Notes: generated by a model not told the origin, from the letters alone. Positions 1 to 8,780 are shown, numbered from the stretch's first letter. The stretch is DNA of 64,000 nt from JBBRMW01 sp965246845 (GCA_965246845.1 CBDFFR010000012.1:434001-498000), one strand, 5' to 3'. Program-made: numbers and translations.

Positions 1-1
1 C

Positions 2-802
2 GATGGCGCTGCGCCCGGCCAGTCGCCCGCAGGGATACAGAACGCAAGTACGATCCTCGTCATCGATGACGACCCGACCGCGCGCGAAGTCCTGACGCGC
101 TTCCTCGTGCGGGAAGGCTATCGCGTCGAGCAGGCGACGGATGGCACGAGTGGGCTGGAGAAGGCACGCACACTGCACCCGGACGTGATCACGCTCGATG
201 TGATGATGCCTGGAATCGACGGCTGGACGGTCCTCTCGCAGTTGAAAGCGGACCCGACACTGGCGGATATTCCGGTGATCATGACCAGTATGATCAGCGA
301 GAAGAACCTCGGCTACACGCTCGGCGCGGCGGAATATCTGGTCAAACCTGTGGACCGCGACCGCCTGATCAGCATCCTCGCGCGCTACAAATCCAAAACG
401 CCATTCCACGCGCTCATCGTGGAAGACGACTCCGACCTGCGCGAGATGGTCCGGCGCGTCCTGACCAAAGAAGGGATCACCGTCACCGAAGCGGAAAACG
501 GCAGAATCGGCCTGCGCCGGGTCGCGGAAAAGAAGCCGGATATGATCTTCCTCGACCTGACGATGCCTGTCATGAATGGCTTCGACTTCCTGACCGAACT
601 GCGCAAGGGAAAGACGGGCGCGACAATTCCGGTCGTGGTGATGACTGCGATGGACCTTTCGCCGGAGCTGCACAATCAGTTGAATGGTCAGGTACAATCT
701 ATACTGCTCAAGGGCGCATATCCGGGCGAGGCGCTCCTCGCAGAACTGCACAAGATGGTCGCGGCGCATACCCGCCAACCCGTCCTGCCACCACAGCGCT
801 AA
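2..802 (+). CDS. Hybrid histidine kinase C-terminus with two receiver domains (5' partial)
   Basis: This is the 3' end of a gene that starts left of the window; the frame is open from base 2. After a Pro/Gly/Ala/Ser-rich linker it holds two CheY-like receiver domains. The first begins at ILVIDDD, with the phospho-acceptor Asp in TLDVMMPG and the conserved Lys in LVKP. The second begins at ALIVEDD, with acceptor Asp in FLDLTMP and Lys in ILLKG. Such a linker and tandem receivers usually follow the ATPase domain of a hybrid histidine kinase, so that role is inferred. Two further signalling genes follow closely on the same strand, which suggests one operon and a phosphorelay. Confidence 0.8.
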   Translation, partial: DGAAPGQSPAGIQNASTILVIDDDPTAREVLTRFLVREGYRVEQATDGTSGLEKARTLHPDVITLDVMMPGIDGWTVLSQLKADPTLADIPVIMTSMISEKNLGYTLGAAEYLVKPVDRDRLISILARYKSKTPFHALIVEDDSDLREMVRRVLTKEGITVTEAENGRIGLRRVAEKKPDMIFLDLTMPVMNGFDFLTELRKGKTGATIPVVVMTAMDLSPELHNQLNGQVQSILLKGAYPGEALLAELHKMVAAHTRQPVLPPQR

Positions 803-829
803 ATCGTTTCAAAAAGTTCTGGAGACGTT

Positions 830-1204
830 ATGCCTCGCATTCTGCTTGTGGAAGACAATCCCGATAACCGCGAAATGCTGATCCGTCGCCTGGAGCGGCG
901 CGGTTACGAGGTCCTCGTCGCGGAAGATGGACAGAAGGGCGTGGACCTCGCTACCGCCCGACAGCCCGACCTGATCCTGATGGACATGTCGCTCCCGGTC
1001 ATGGATGGATACACCGCAACGGGTGTAATCAAGGGCGATCCGCGCACGCAGCACATCCCGATTATCGGCCTTTCCGCGAATGCGATGCAAGGCGACGCGG
1101 AGCGCGGCCTCGCAGCAGGCTGTGACGATTACGATACCAAGCCCGTAGAACTGCCGCGTTTACTCGAAAAAATGCAGGCGCTGCTCGGCAAGGAGCCAAC
1201 CTAG
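830..1204 (+). CDS. Single-domain response regulator (CheY/DivK-like)
   Basis: A 124-residue protein that is one receiver domain and nothing else. The acidic pocket is in LLVEDN near the N-terminus, the phospho-acceptor is Asp52 in LILMDMSLP, and the switch Lys is in YDTKPVE. With no output domain it probably passes phosphoryl groups or acts by protein contact. It starts 27 bases after the stop of the preceding hybrid kinase, and the next gene starts one base after its own stop, so the three are very likely co-transcribed. The closest family type is the DivK/CheY-like receiver common in phosphorelays; its kinase partner is inferred from position only. Confidence 0.85.
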   Translation: MPRILLVEDNPDNREMLIRRLERRGYEVLVAEDGQKGVDLATARQPDLILMDMSLPVMDGYTATGVIKGDPRTQHIPIIGLSANAMQGDAERGLAAGCDDYDTKPVELPRLLEKMQALLGKEPT

Positions 1205-1205
1205 G

Positions 1206-2318
1206 ATGGCGATATCGGAGCAAAATATGCGGACGGCGATGCAGGGTAGCAGCCTCGGCTACCTGTTGATCGTTGATGATAACGAGATGAACCGCGATTT
1301 AATGTCGCGCCGCCTGCGCCGTGAGGGGTACGCGACGGATGTAGCTGAAGATGGCTACCGCGCGATGGAGATGATCCAGAAGAACGCCTACGATCTGATT
1401 CTGCTGGATATTATGATGCCGGGTCTGAGCGGCTTCGACATGCTGCCGATGATCCGCGCACTTTACGACATTGCCGAGCTGCCTGTGATCATGGCGACCG
1501 CAAAGGACCAGAGCGAAGATATTGTCGAAGGACTGCGGCTGGGCGCGAACGATTACGTCACCAAGCCGATTGATCATCCGGTGCTGCTTGCGCGGATACA
1601 GCTTCACCTCAAAATGCGGCAGCTCGCCAAACTCAAGGACGAGTTTGTGCGGATTGCCAGCCACGACCTCAAGAACCCGCTTTCGACGGTGATGATGGCC
1701 GCGCACATCGTCCGAGAGCGCGTCCCACCGGGCAGCATGATGCAAGAACAATTTCACCAAATGTTGACCTACATCACCCGCCACAGCGAGGAGATGCAGC
1801 GCATCATTCGTGACTTCCTCGACTTTCAGGCACTGGAAGACGGCGCGCTCAGTATCGAATCGGATGCCTTCAATTTATCGGAAGCGGCGCAGATGCTGTT
1901 ACAGGAAAATTCAACCTATGCTGAGAGCAAACAGATCGCGCTCACCTCGCGGATCGACCCTGTGTTACCTGTGATCCAGGCTGACGGCGCACGGATCCGG
2001 CAGGTCGGGCAAAACCTCGTCGGCAACGCGATCAAGTTCTGCCCGGAAGGTTCAACCGTGATCATTCGCACCCGTCGCGAGGGACAGCAGGCCGTCTTCG
2101 AGGTCACTGACGACGGGCCGGGGCTGACCGCTTCCGATTTTCAGAAGGTGTTTAACAAATATTCACGCCTGAGCAACCAGCCGACAGGCGGCGAGAAGAG
2201 TACCGGACTCGGCCTCGCGATTTGCAAACAATTCATCGAACTGCACAGCGGCACGATTGGCGTCTTCAACAACCCGGAACGTGGCGCGACGTTCTGGTTC
2301 AAACTTCCGATTATTTAG
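1206..2318 (+). CDS. Receiver-histidine kinase (REC-HisKA-HATPase)
   Basis: A 370-residue soluble kinase with an N-terminal receiver domain (about residues 18-135, acceptor Asp68 in LILLDIMMPG, Lys in VTKPID). A HisKA dimerisation domain follows, with the phospho-accepting His153 in IASHDLKNP, then a HATPase domain with the N box (NLVGNAIKF), G1 box (DDGPGL) and G2 box (GLGLAICKQF). No membrane segment is seen, so it acts in the cytoplasm. The ATG at 1206 has AGGAG 11 bases upstream, inside the end of the previous gene; an ATG at 1227 is an alternative. The receiver in front of the kinase suggests it is itself controlled by phosphorylation from the upstream proteins. It converges with the next gene, overlapping by 8 bases. 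Confidence 0.9.
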   Translation: MAISEQNMRTAMQGSSLGYLLIVDDNEMNRDLMSRRLRREGYATDVAEDGYRAMEMIQKNAYDLILLDIMMPGLSGFDMLPMIRALYDIAELPVIMATAKDQSEDIVEGLRLGANDYVTKPIDHPVLLARIQLHLKMRQLAKLKDEFVRIASHDLKNPLSTVMMAAHIVRERVPPGSMMQEQFHQMLTYITRHSEEMQRIIRDFLDFQALEDGALSIESDAFNLSEAAQMLLQENSTYAESKQIALTSRIDPVLPVIQADGARIRQVGQNLVGNAIKFCPEGSTVIIRTRREGQQAVFEVTDDGPGLTASDFQKVFNKYSRLSNQPTGGEKSTGLGLAICKQFIELHSGTIGVFNNPERGATFWFKLPII

Positions 2319-2778
2319 CGGGCGCGCAGAACAAACGGCACACGTCGAAACTGCGGATGCGGCGCACGGCTTCGCCGCCGACCATCGCCGCGCCGCCCCA
2401 GAAGGTGAGTTCACCCAATCCCAGTAGCGCCGGGATCGTGACCGCCTTCGCGCTCAGATCGATGCTCAGGAGCGGCACAATCGCGAGGCCGACGCCGTAC
2501 AGAACAAACGACAGGGCGATCAGAATCAAGCCGAGCGTGCGCAGCCGGGGCGCTTTCGCGGCAGGTTTCGAGGGCGGGGCAGCAGGGTCGAATGCGGTAC
2601 GCAGCAGCAGCTTGTAGCGGTTGAGGATCAACATGTCTGCGAGACGTGGCGAGGCCGCGTTCAAGGCCGCGAACCCGCGCGTGACCACGCCCCCCATGAC
2701 ATAAACCCGCTTGTGCGCCGCAACCGCGTTCAGCAAATGCGCCGCGACTGTTTCCGCGCTCTCGATTTTGACTCCCAT
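2311..2778 (-). CDS. C-terminal continuation of the interrupted SDR gene, with membrane segments
   Basis: A 155-residue reading frame that starts with ATG directly after the TAG stop of the SDR gene and is in the same frame. Its first 60 residues (MGVKIESAETV, then YVMGGVVTRGFAAL) look like the soluble C-terminal part of an SDR enzyme rather than the start of an independent protein. From about residue 80 there are two hydrophobic stretches (LGLILIALSFVLYGVGLAIV and a second near ALLGLGELTFWGG) that could be membrane helices. The weak Shine-Dalgarno-like GGAAG before the ATG could allow coupled translation. Either the gene is split by a nonsense mutation or two coupled polypeptides are made. 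No function of its own is recognised. Confidence 0.55.
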   Translation of the reverse strand: MGVKIESAETVAAHLLNAVAAHKRVYVMGGVVTRGFAALNAASPRLADMLILNRYKLLLRTAFDPAAPPSKPAAKAPRLRTLGLILIALSFVLYGVGLAIVPLLSIDLSAKAVTIPALLGLGELTFWGGAAMVGGEAVRRIRSFDVCRLFCAPAK

Positions 2779-3366
2779 CTACTTCCAGAGCGCGTGATAG
2801 GGACGTTCCGCATCGGTATTTGCCGGAGCCGGGCTGAAATATAAGGCGCGCGGACCATCGCTCTCGCGGTTCACTGCATCGATGAACGCGCGCAACCCGG
2901 CGCGGCTGGCAGCGTCTGCGCTGTAATAGGGGAAGGACAGCCTCCCATCCGCGAAGCCGCCCATATGCGCGATGATGCCAGTTGGCTGCATTGCCGGGAG
3001 GAATGCCTGCGTGAGCAGCATCGCGCCGCGCAGATTCACGTCCAGCGAACGGTCAATCTCCGCTTCGCTGTGGGAGGCAAGCGGCTTGCGGACATCATAG
3101 CCCGTCGCGTTGATGACGGCAGCGAGCGGCGCAAAGGGCGCGACCGACTCACGCAGCGCCTGAATGCTTTCCAGTTCAGCCAGATCAACGGATAGCACCG
3201 CCCCAGCATCAATTTCTCTGGCAAGCGCGTCCAGCGCTTCCGGGTTGCGTGCCGTAAGCAGTACCTGCGCGCCTTCCTTCGCGAATGCCCGCGCAAAAGC
3301 CACGCCGAGGCCGCCCGTCGCGCCGATGATCAACACTGTCTTGCCGGAAAAGCGCTGGTCTATCAT
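2779..3366 (-). CDS. Short-chain dehydrogenase/reductase family protein, ended by an in-frame TAG
   Basis: A 195-residue Rossmann protein of the short-chain dehydrogenase family. The N-terminal cofactor loop is visible as GATGGLG and the NNAG-type motif appears as INATGY. The catalytic YxxxK motif is not clean: the region reads FPYYSADAASRAGL, with no Lys four residues after either Tyr, and the usual catalytic Ser before it is replaced by Gly in HMGGFADG. The frame stops with TAG after HALWK and continues in phase as the next 155-residue frame, so the whole protein would be about 350 residues. GGAG lies 8 bases before the ATG. Activity as an oxidoreductase is uncertain. Confidence 0.75.
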   Translation of the reverse strand: MIDQRFSGKTVLIIGATGGLGVAFARAFAKEGAQVLLTARNPEALDALAREIDAGAVLSVDLAELESIQALRESVAPFAPLAAVINATGYDVRKPLASHSEAEIDRSLDVNLRGAMLLTQAFLPAMQPTGIIAHMGGFADGRLSFPYYSADAASRAGLRAFIDAVNRESDGPRALYFSPAPANTDAERPYHALWK

Positions 3367-3408
3367 GGTTCCATCTCCAATGCTGCTGCTCGATAACTGG
3401 ACGCGCGA

Positions 3409-4440
3409 TCAATAACCGCGCTTACGTTCTACAACATTGAGCAGTTCGTCGCCTGCGAGGAAGCGCTCCAGATTGGCTGCGAATACTTCTGCCGCCGCCT
3501 CGTTGTAATGGTCGGTGTTGCCCGCCACATGCGGACTGATGATCACATTCTCCATCCCCCATAGCGGACTTGCTGCCGGGAGCGGTTCAGCCTCGAAGAC
3601 ATCCAGCGCCGCGCCCGCGATGGTCCCACCTTGCAGCGCGCGGATCATTGCGGCTTCGTCGATCACATCGCCGCGCGCGATATTGATCAACACCGCCGAT
3701 TTTTTCATCGCGGCGAATTCCGGCTCGCCAAACATCTTTTTGGTCGCGGATGCAGATGGGACCGTGACCTGCACGTAATCGCATTCGCCGAGCATCGAAT
3801 GCAGCGCTTCTGGCGGGTAGAGGCGGTCTGCGGCAGTCCCTTCCGGGTCGCCTGTCTCCGCGATGGTATATTCGCCGTGCTGCTGCGGGTGCTTCACGTC
3901 GCGCTTGGTCGCGAGGACTTCCATGCCGAACGCTTTGGCGAGCCGCGCCGTCTCGCGCCCGATGCTGCCATAACCGACGATACCTAACGTTTGCCCGCGC
4001 AGTTCGTGCGTTATGAACACATCGAGCGGGGCATCCGGCCATTCGGTTTTGCGCTGGTAACGCAGCATAAGTGGCAGCTTGAGCATGAACGCGAGCATCA
4101 TACCGAGCGTATATTCCGCGATTTTCGGCGCGTGGATGCCGCTTGTCGTCGTCAGCGTGATGTCTTCCGAAGCGGAGAGCAGCGGTTGCGCAAGAAGTCG
4201 TTCGACGCCCGCCGAATGTGCCTGAATCCAGCGCAGACGGGGCGCGCTGTTCGGCTCCGGGACGACGCCTGTTGTATAGAGAATATCAATCGTTTTCCAG
4301 AGTTCAGTCGGGATTTCGCTGGCGGCTTTGACCGGTTTGCGCATGAATTTCAGGCGTGGCGAAATGCTTTTCAGGCGGTCCATCGTCCCATCAACGAAAT
4401 TGACCGTGAGCAGGACGTTGATCAATTCCTGATTGCTCAT
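3409..4440 (-). CDS. D-isomer-specific 2-hydroxyacid dehydrogenase
   Basis: A 343-residue cytoplasmic NAD(P)-dependent dehydrogenase that interconverts a 2-hydroxy acid and its 2-keto acid. The nucleotide-binding motif is GIVGYGSIGRETARL near residue 155. The catalytic set typical of the family is present: Arg in NIARGDVIDE, Glu in FEAEPLP and His in ISPHVAGNTDHY. Length fits the family (about 310-350). The substrate cannot be told from sequence; the branch resembles glyoxylate/hydroxypyruvate reductase-like members. It lies 42 bases upstream of the SDR gene on the same strand and 11 bases downstream of the CAP-domain gene, so the three may be transcribed together. Confidence 0.9.
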   Translation of the reverse strand: MSNQELINVLLTVNFVDGTMDRLKSISPRLKFMRKPVKAASEIPTELWKTIDILYTTGVVPEPNSAPRLRWIQAHSAGVERLLAQPLLSASEDITLTTTSGIHAPKIAEYTLGMMLAFMLKLPLMLRYQRKTEWPDAPLDVFITHELRGQTLGIVGYGSIGRETARLAKAFGMEVLATKRDVKHPQQHGEYTIAETGDPEGTAADRLYPPEALHSMLGECDYVQVTVPSASATKKMFGEPEFAAMKKSAVLINIARGDVIDEAAMIRALQGGTIAGAALDVFEAEPLPAASPLWGMENVIISPHVAGNTDHYNEAAAEVFAANLERFLAGDELLNVVERKRGY

Positions 4441-4451
4441 CTTCTCTCCTC

Positions 4452-5435
4452 TTAACGGCGGCGGCGCAGCAGGAACCCGCCGAGGACGACGCCTTGCAGC
4501 ACCAGCGCAACCGGGATAATCGCGCTCGCGAAACCGTTTTGCGTATCGTCGGCAGTATGTTCAGGTAGAATATCAACGCGCGCCATGGGCGAGGGTAACA
4601 CCGTGATAACTTGTAAGGTTGCAGTCGCGGTTGGTAGTTCGGTATTTACCACTTGCGGGGAGGTCGTTGCGGTCGGAAGTGCCGCAACTGCGAGCGGCGT
4701 ATCGGCTTGTGGCTCAAGGTCGAAGATGAAGGCGGTGGGGGTCGGCGCATCCGGTTCATCGGGGGCGTGCGTCTTCGATGGCACGGGCGTAAAAGTGAGC
4801 GTCGGTGGCGCGGAAGGTCCCGGCGTATTGGTCGGAATCGCGCTTGGCAGGGGACGGGCGCGCGTCTTCGTCGGGGCGGGTGGACCGCTGTTCACGACTG
4901 CCGCGCCGCTGGGCGGATTTGCGGGAGTATCCGCAGGCGGAGCCGCCGCGACCGGCGCGCCACCGCCACCCCCGCCGCCAAAGTCGGTCGTATAGAATGT
5001 GCCAAACGGTCCGCGCACGACGCCGATACCGATTTCGGAGAAGCCGGGATTTGTCATTCCCGTGTAGTGTACGGGCGAATTGAGCCAGTAGTTATAAGCA
5101 ATCGCGGCGGTCGCCATACCCCCGCCGTAGACGTTTTCGCCGACATACCCGTTGCCGTACCCTGCTGCCACAATGCGCGAATGCGGCGTGCTGCCGTTCG
5201 ACTCGACGTGCGGATCAGACCAGCGATTGTTGGCGAGATAGGTACTGTGCGCGGTGGCGGCGGCGGCGAGCGCGCCGTTCACGGAGAGCGGCGGCAGCCC
5301 CTTCGAGGCGCGCAAGCCATTGATCTGCGCGAGGACCGTCCCGGCGTCGTCCTGCGCGAGGGCGGCGCGCAGCGGAACCCCGAACGCGCACAGCGAACCC
5401 AACGCAAGCACAAGTAGCAGCATAATTCTACGCAT
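4452..5435 (-). CDS. Secreted CAP-domain (SCP/PR-1) protein with Thr/Pro-rich stalk and C-terminal anchor
   Basis: A 327-residue surface protein. A signal peptide (MRRIMLLLVLALGSLCAFG, cleavage probably after ALA) is followed by a CAP domain at about residues 30-155. The cavity residues of the family are seen as His in TAHSTYLA, Glu in VGENVYGG, His in SPVHYTGM and Glu in FSEIGIGV. A run of Gly is followed by a long Pro/Thr-rich stalk (about residues 160-290), a hydrophobic helix (AIIPVALVLQGVVLGGFLL) and RRRR at the C-terminus, which is a stop-transfer anchor. The domain therefore probably sits outside the membrane on a flexible stalk. What bacterial CAP domains bind or cleave is not known. 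Confidence 0.85.
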   Translation of the reverse strand: MRRIMLLLVLALGSLCAFGVPLRAALAQDDAGTVLAQINGLRASKGLPPLSVNGALAAAATAHSTYLANNRWSDPHVESNGSTPHSRIVAAGYGNGYVGENVYGGGMATAAIAYNYWLNSPVHYTGMTNPGFSEIGIGVVRGPFGTFYTTDFGGGGGGGAPVAAAPPADTPANPPSGAAVVNSGPPAPTKTRARPLPSAIPTNTPGPSAPPTLTFTPVPSKTHAPDEPDAPTPTAFIFDLEPQADTPLAVAALPTATTSPQVVNTELPTATATLQVITVLPSPMARVDILPEHTADDTQNGFASAIIPVALVLQGVVLGGFLLRRRR

Positions 5436-5517
5436 GGCGCGGCATTATAGCAGGGAAAATCGGTGGATCAACGCGTCGTCAGTGAATGAACGATGAGATC
5501 AAAACGATGTTCCGACC

Positions 5518-5988
5518 TCATCTGACTACATCCATAAAGTTCTTAAGTGCCGTAACCATTTCAAGCATTTCATAGGCTCCAACTGGAAACTTCACATGCA
5601 ACTTCTGCAATATAGGATCGTTCTCACCGCCCAGGTATTTCACTTTTCCAAGTTCCAAATCAACCGCGACAGCGCCGCTCTTATTTAATGAAAAAAAGCG
5701 GAATCGCATTTCACAGAACTCGCTCATGTCCGAAAATTGTTTCAGCTTGGCCTCACCTTTTCTAGTGCGCTCGAACTTTTCAACTTCGCTGAAAAACTCA
5801 GTAAGCTCATAAAAACCAAAGCCGATTTTGCGTATTGTTCCTGACAACCCATCACATTGAACACTCACGGTAAAATAGAGTGACTCAAAGTGCGGCAGGT
5901 CGGACCCGGTCAGGACAAATTCCAGCCAGTTGCCATGATAGCGACTGCCAAGAAGAAATGGTTCGACGGGGTATTTTGTATCTGCCAT
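5518..5988 (-). CDS. Hypothetical protein, possibly immunity-like (WapI/DUF6228-like pattern)
   Basis: A 156-residue soluble protein starting at ATG 5988 (MADTKYPVEPF); longer upstream starts would run into the iolC leader and are unlikely. No signal peptide or membrane helix is seen. The alternation of short beta-rich stretches, a central ELTEFFSEVEKF helix and a C-terminal ALKNFMD helix recalls the small WapI/DUF6228 immunity-type proteins, but I cannot confirm this. Base composition is clearly more AT-rich than its neighbours, which is a sign of horizontal transfer. No toxin gene stands beside it, so if it is an immunity gene it is an orphan. It is divergent from iolC, about 115 bases apart. 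Confidence 0.55.
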   Translation of the reverse strand: MADTKYPVEPFLLGSRYHGNWLEFVLTGSDLPHFESLYFTVSVQCDGLSGTIRKIGFGFYELTEFFSEVEKFERTRKGEAKLKQFSDMSEFCEMRFRFFSLNKSGAVAVDLELGKVKYLGGENDPILQKLHVKFPVGAYEMLEMVTALKNFMDVVR

Positions 5989-6104
5989 AAGGCAAATTAT
6001 ATGCAGTGAACCAGGAGTGGTAAAGTGTGCTGATTGCACGCGCCGCGCGCACTCGTTATACTTCGCCCTTTGTGCCGACTCGCACTTCACGGAATCACCC
6101 TCAC

Positions 6105-7061
6105 ATGGAAAAAACATTTGATCTGTTGAGCATGGGGCGCTGCTCGATTGATCTTTACGCGAATGATATTGGCGCGCCCTTTGAGGAAATTACGAGTTTC
6201 GCGGCGCTCGTCGGCGGCTGCCCGACCAATATTGCGGTCGGGACGCGGCGACTCGGCTTAAATGTCGCGCTCATGACGGGCGTGGGCGCGGATAAAGTCG
6301 GCGACTTCGTGCGCCATTTCCTCGATAAAGAGGGTGTCGATCACCGCTTTACGCCGACCAAAGCAGGCCGCCGCACGCCTGCAGTGCTGCTCGGCATCCA
6401 GCCGCCCGATAAATTTCCGCTGATTTTCTACCGCGATAACAACCCGGACCTCGAACTCGATTTCGACGATGTGGACGCTGCACCTGTCGAAGCGGCGCGC
6501 GTGCTGCTCATCAGCGGGACCGCGCTCATCCGCGACCCCAGCCGCAGCGCGACCCAATATGCAGCGGAGAAGGCCGCACGCGCTGGAACCGAAGTCATTA
6601 TGGACATCGACTACCGCGCCGATCAGTGGTTCGACGCGCGGGCGTATGGCGTCGCGGTGCGCAATACGCTCCCGCTGGTCGATATTGCCATCGGCAACGA
6701 GGCTGAACTCATTGCTTCCACTGGCGAGACGACCGCAGAGGCAGCCATTGCGCGACTGCTTGCAGGTGTGCGCAAGGCAGTGATTTTCAAACTTGGTGAA
6801 GACGGCTCGGCGGTCTATACCAAAGATGGACAGGTCCACCACGCGCAGCCGTTTAAGATCGACGTGCTGAATGTCCTCGGCGCGGGTGATGCTTACGCGA
6901 GTGGCTTTATCTATGGCTATCTTAACGGCTGGGGCTGGCTGAAAAGTGCGCGTATGGGCAACGCAAACGGCGCAATCGTGGTCACGCGGCAGGGCTGCGC
7001 GAACGATATGCCGACTCTCGCGGAGACGCTGGGGTTCATCGAGGCGCATGGTGGCTTCTAG
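6105..7061 (+). CDS. iolC: 5-dehydro-2-deoxygluconokinase (PfkB family)
   Basis: A 318-residue sugar kinase of the PfkB/ribokinase family. The opening LSMGRCSIDLYANDIGAPF is characteristic of IolC, which phosphorylates 5-dehydro-2-deoxy-D-gluconate in myo-inositol breakdown. The second family signature with the catalytic Asp is NVLGAGDAYASGF near residue 258, and the substrate-side GG is in LVGGCPTNIAVG. ATG 6105 is chosen because homology-like sequence begins there; the longer frame from 6027 adds unlikely residues. The next gene starts inside its last codons and encodes an aldolase expected to cleave the phosphorylated product, which supports the assignment. The other iol genes are not in this window. 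Confidence 0.85.
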   Translation: MEKTFDLLSMGRCSIDLYANDIGAPFEEITSFAALVGGCPTNIAVGTRRLGLNVALMTGVGADKVGDFVRHFLDKEGVDHRFTPTKAGRRTPAVLLGIQPPDKFPLIFYRDNNPDLELDFDDVDAAPVEAARVLLISGTALIRDPSRSATQYAAEKAARAGTEVIMDIDYRADQWFDARAYGVAVRNTLPLVDIAIGNEAELIASTGETTAEAAIARLLAGVRKAVIFKLGEDGSAVYTKDGQVHHAQPFKIDVLNVLGAGDAYASGFIYGYLNGWGWLKSARMGNANGAIVVTRQGCANDMPTLAETLGFIEAHGGF

Positions 7062-8016
7062 CGCATTCACGCCCGGTCGCTGGCGTCACCTCAGCCAGAC
7101 CAGCACGCCCGACGCTCACTTCGTCGTCCTCGCGCTGGATCATCGGGGCAACCTGCGCGGTTCGCTCGACAGCGCGGCGGGGCGGGCGCTCACCGACGCG
7201 GAGTTCACCAGCTTCAAAAGTGACGTGATAACAGCGCTTTTACCGGAGGCGAGCGCCGTGCTGACGGACCCGGAGTATGGGCTGCCGGGCTTCCTCGCCG
7301 CGCCGGGGAGCGCGCGGGTGGGGCTGCTCATGCCGCTCGAAGTGACCGATTACAGCGTGCATCCGAGTCGCCGCGCGACGCGCCTGATCGAAGGCTGGGG
7401 CGTCGAACGAATCAAGCGCGCGGGCGGTTCCGGCGTGAAGCTGCTGCTCTATTACCACCCCGGCGCGGGCAACGCGGCCAACCAGCGATTTTTCGCGGCG
7501 CAGGTGCTGGAACAATGCCACATCAGCGATATACCGTTCTTCCTCGAACCGATTGCCTACTCGCTGGACCCCGACAAGCCACTCGCCTCGAACGAACTGC
7601 GGCAGGTCGTGATCGACAGCGCGCGGACGTTCAGCGATATGGGCGTGGATGTCCTTAAGCTGGAATTTCCATGCGATGCCGCGCAGGATGAGACCATATG
7701 GCGCGATGCGCTCCGCGAAGTGAGCGCCGTTTGTACGGTTCCGTGGACGCTGCTTAGTGCGGGCGTTGGCTTCGATATTTTCGTAAAGCAGGTGCAGGCC
7801 GCGTGCGAGGCAGGCGCGAGCGGCGTTATCGCGGGGCGCGCGGTCTGGTCGGAGGCGGTCGCGCTGCAAGGTGACGCGCGCAGCCACTTCCTCGCGACCA
7901 CTGCTCGCGAGCGGATGCGGACCCTCGCCGCGACGTGCGCAAATTCGGCGGCGCGCTGGCAGGATCATGCGGGACCGCCGCCCGCGCTCGTGCCGGGCTG
8001 GTTCCGCGCTTATTGA
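7048..8016 (+). CDS. Class I aldolase of the LacD/tagatose-bisphosphate type, probably acting after IolC
   Basis: A 322-residue TIM-barrel protein resembling LacD-type tagatose 1,6-bisphosphate aldolase. It opens with VLALDHRGNLRG, and two Lys typical of the Schiff-base type are seen in SGVKLLLYYHP and in VDVLKLEFPCD; the second fits the catalytic Lys position. It starts at ATG 7048 (GAGG four bases upstream), overlapping iolC by 14 bases, so the two are translationally coupled. I infer that it cleaves 2-deoxy-5-keto-gluconate 6-phosphate into dihydroxyacetone phosphate and malonate semialdehyde, the job of IolJ, although the fold is of the LacD type. The tagatose pathway remains possible. 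Confidence 0.75.
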   Translation: MVASSAFTPGRWRHLSQTSTPDAHFVVLALDHRGNLRGSLDSAAGRALTDAEFTSFKSDVITALLPEASAVLTDPEYGLPGFLAAPGSARVGLLMPLEVTDYSVHPSRRATRLIEGWGVERIKRAGGSGVKLLLYYHPGAGNAANQRFFAAQVLEQCHISDIPFFLEPIAYSLDPDKPLASNELRQVVIDSARTFSDMGVDVLKLEFPCDAAQDETIWRDALREVSAVCTVPWTLLSAGVGFDIFVKQVQAACEAGASGVIAGRAVWSEAVALQGDARSHFLATTARERMRTLAATCANSAARWQDHAGPPPALVPGWFRAY

Positions 8017-8780
8017 ACAGGCGTTTTCACAACAATCTCCGGTTCTTCACGCGCGAGGTCGGCCAGATAATTTTCGATAGGGAGTATGGGCAGCACGAAC
8101 GCCGTCCTGGGCAGGTTATCGGCAGGCTGGCTGTCATTGTAGCGGAACGTGTAGCGCGGGTTTTGCAGCAGATTCACGTTTTGCAGGTTGAAATCGAAGA
8201 TGAACGTTGGTGGCACGTAGCGAAAGCCGTTTACGTCGAAATCGAGGCAATAGATACCCGCGACCGGGCGCTCTGCGTAGATTGGATAGGGATCATAGCC
8301 GATCCATTTGACGCGATAGCCAAGTTCAGTCGTCACGTGCGCGTCGATCTCACTGTTGCGAAGCGCGGGGTTGCCCCCTGCTGACGTATACGCCTTGATG
8401 TTGCTGATCGCGCCCTGCGGATACACATACACAGTATCAGCGGGGCGATCATCCCAGCGCGTTTGCGGCAAATATTCATCCCACATGATGCGCGTGGGGG
8501 CGGGTCCGCGCCGATGTTCGACCATCATGCAGAACAATTCCGCGCGGTTCCACTCCTGCGGAAATGTGACGACCGCCGCGTGCGAGACGGTCACGGTCCC
8601 GGCGAGCTGTTCCCCCTGCGCGAGGAACGGCTCCGCTTTGCCGACCTCTGCATCGAACGCGCCCAGATATTTTGTCGGCGGGCGCGCAGCGGCCACAACC
8701 AGCGCGCCGGAAAGCACCAGCGCAAGCACAACCAGAACGCGCACGATGCGATTGACACGAACGTAATTCAGCGGTTGCAT
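8010..8780 (-). CDS. Membrane-anchored extracytoplasmic protein, function unknown
   Basis: A 256-residue protein starting at ATG 8780 (MQPLNYVRVN), whose codon shares one base with the stop of the upstream membrane gene (TGATG); the two are therefore coupled. An N-terminal hydrophobic helix (VLVVLALVLSGALVVAAA) is an uncleaved anchor or signal peptide. The remainder (FPQEWNRAELFCMMVEH, WIGYDPYPIYAERPVAGIYCLDF) is soluble, with aromatic residues and a few Cys and no domain I recognise. It converges with the aldolase gene, overlapping by 7 bases. Coupling to a putative lipid-linked glycosyltransferase suggests a role in surface glycan or glycoprotein assembly, but this is only inference from position. 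Confidence 0.6.
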   Translation of the reverse strand: MQPLNYVRVNRIVRVLVVLALVLSGALVVAAARPPTKYLGAFDAEVGKAEPFLAQGEQLAGTVTVSHAAVVTFPQEWNRAELFCMMVEHRRGPAPTRIMWDEYLPQTRWDDRPADTVYVYPQGAISNIKAYTSAGGNPALRNSEIDAHVTTELGYRVKWIGYDPYPIYAERPVAGIYCLDFDVNGFRYVPPTFIFDFNLQNVNLLQNPRYTFRYNDSQPADNLPRTAFVLPILPIENYLADLAREEPEIVVKTPVQ

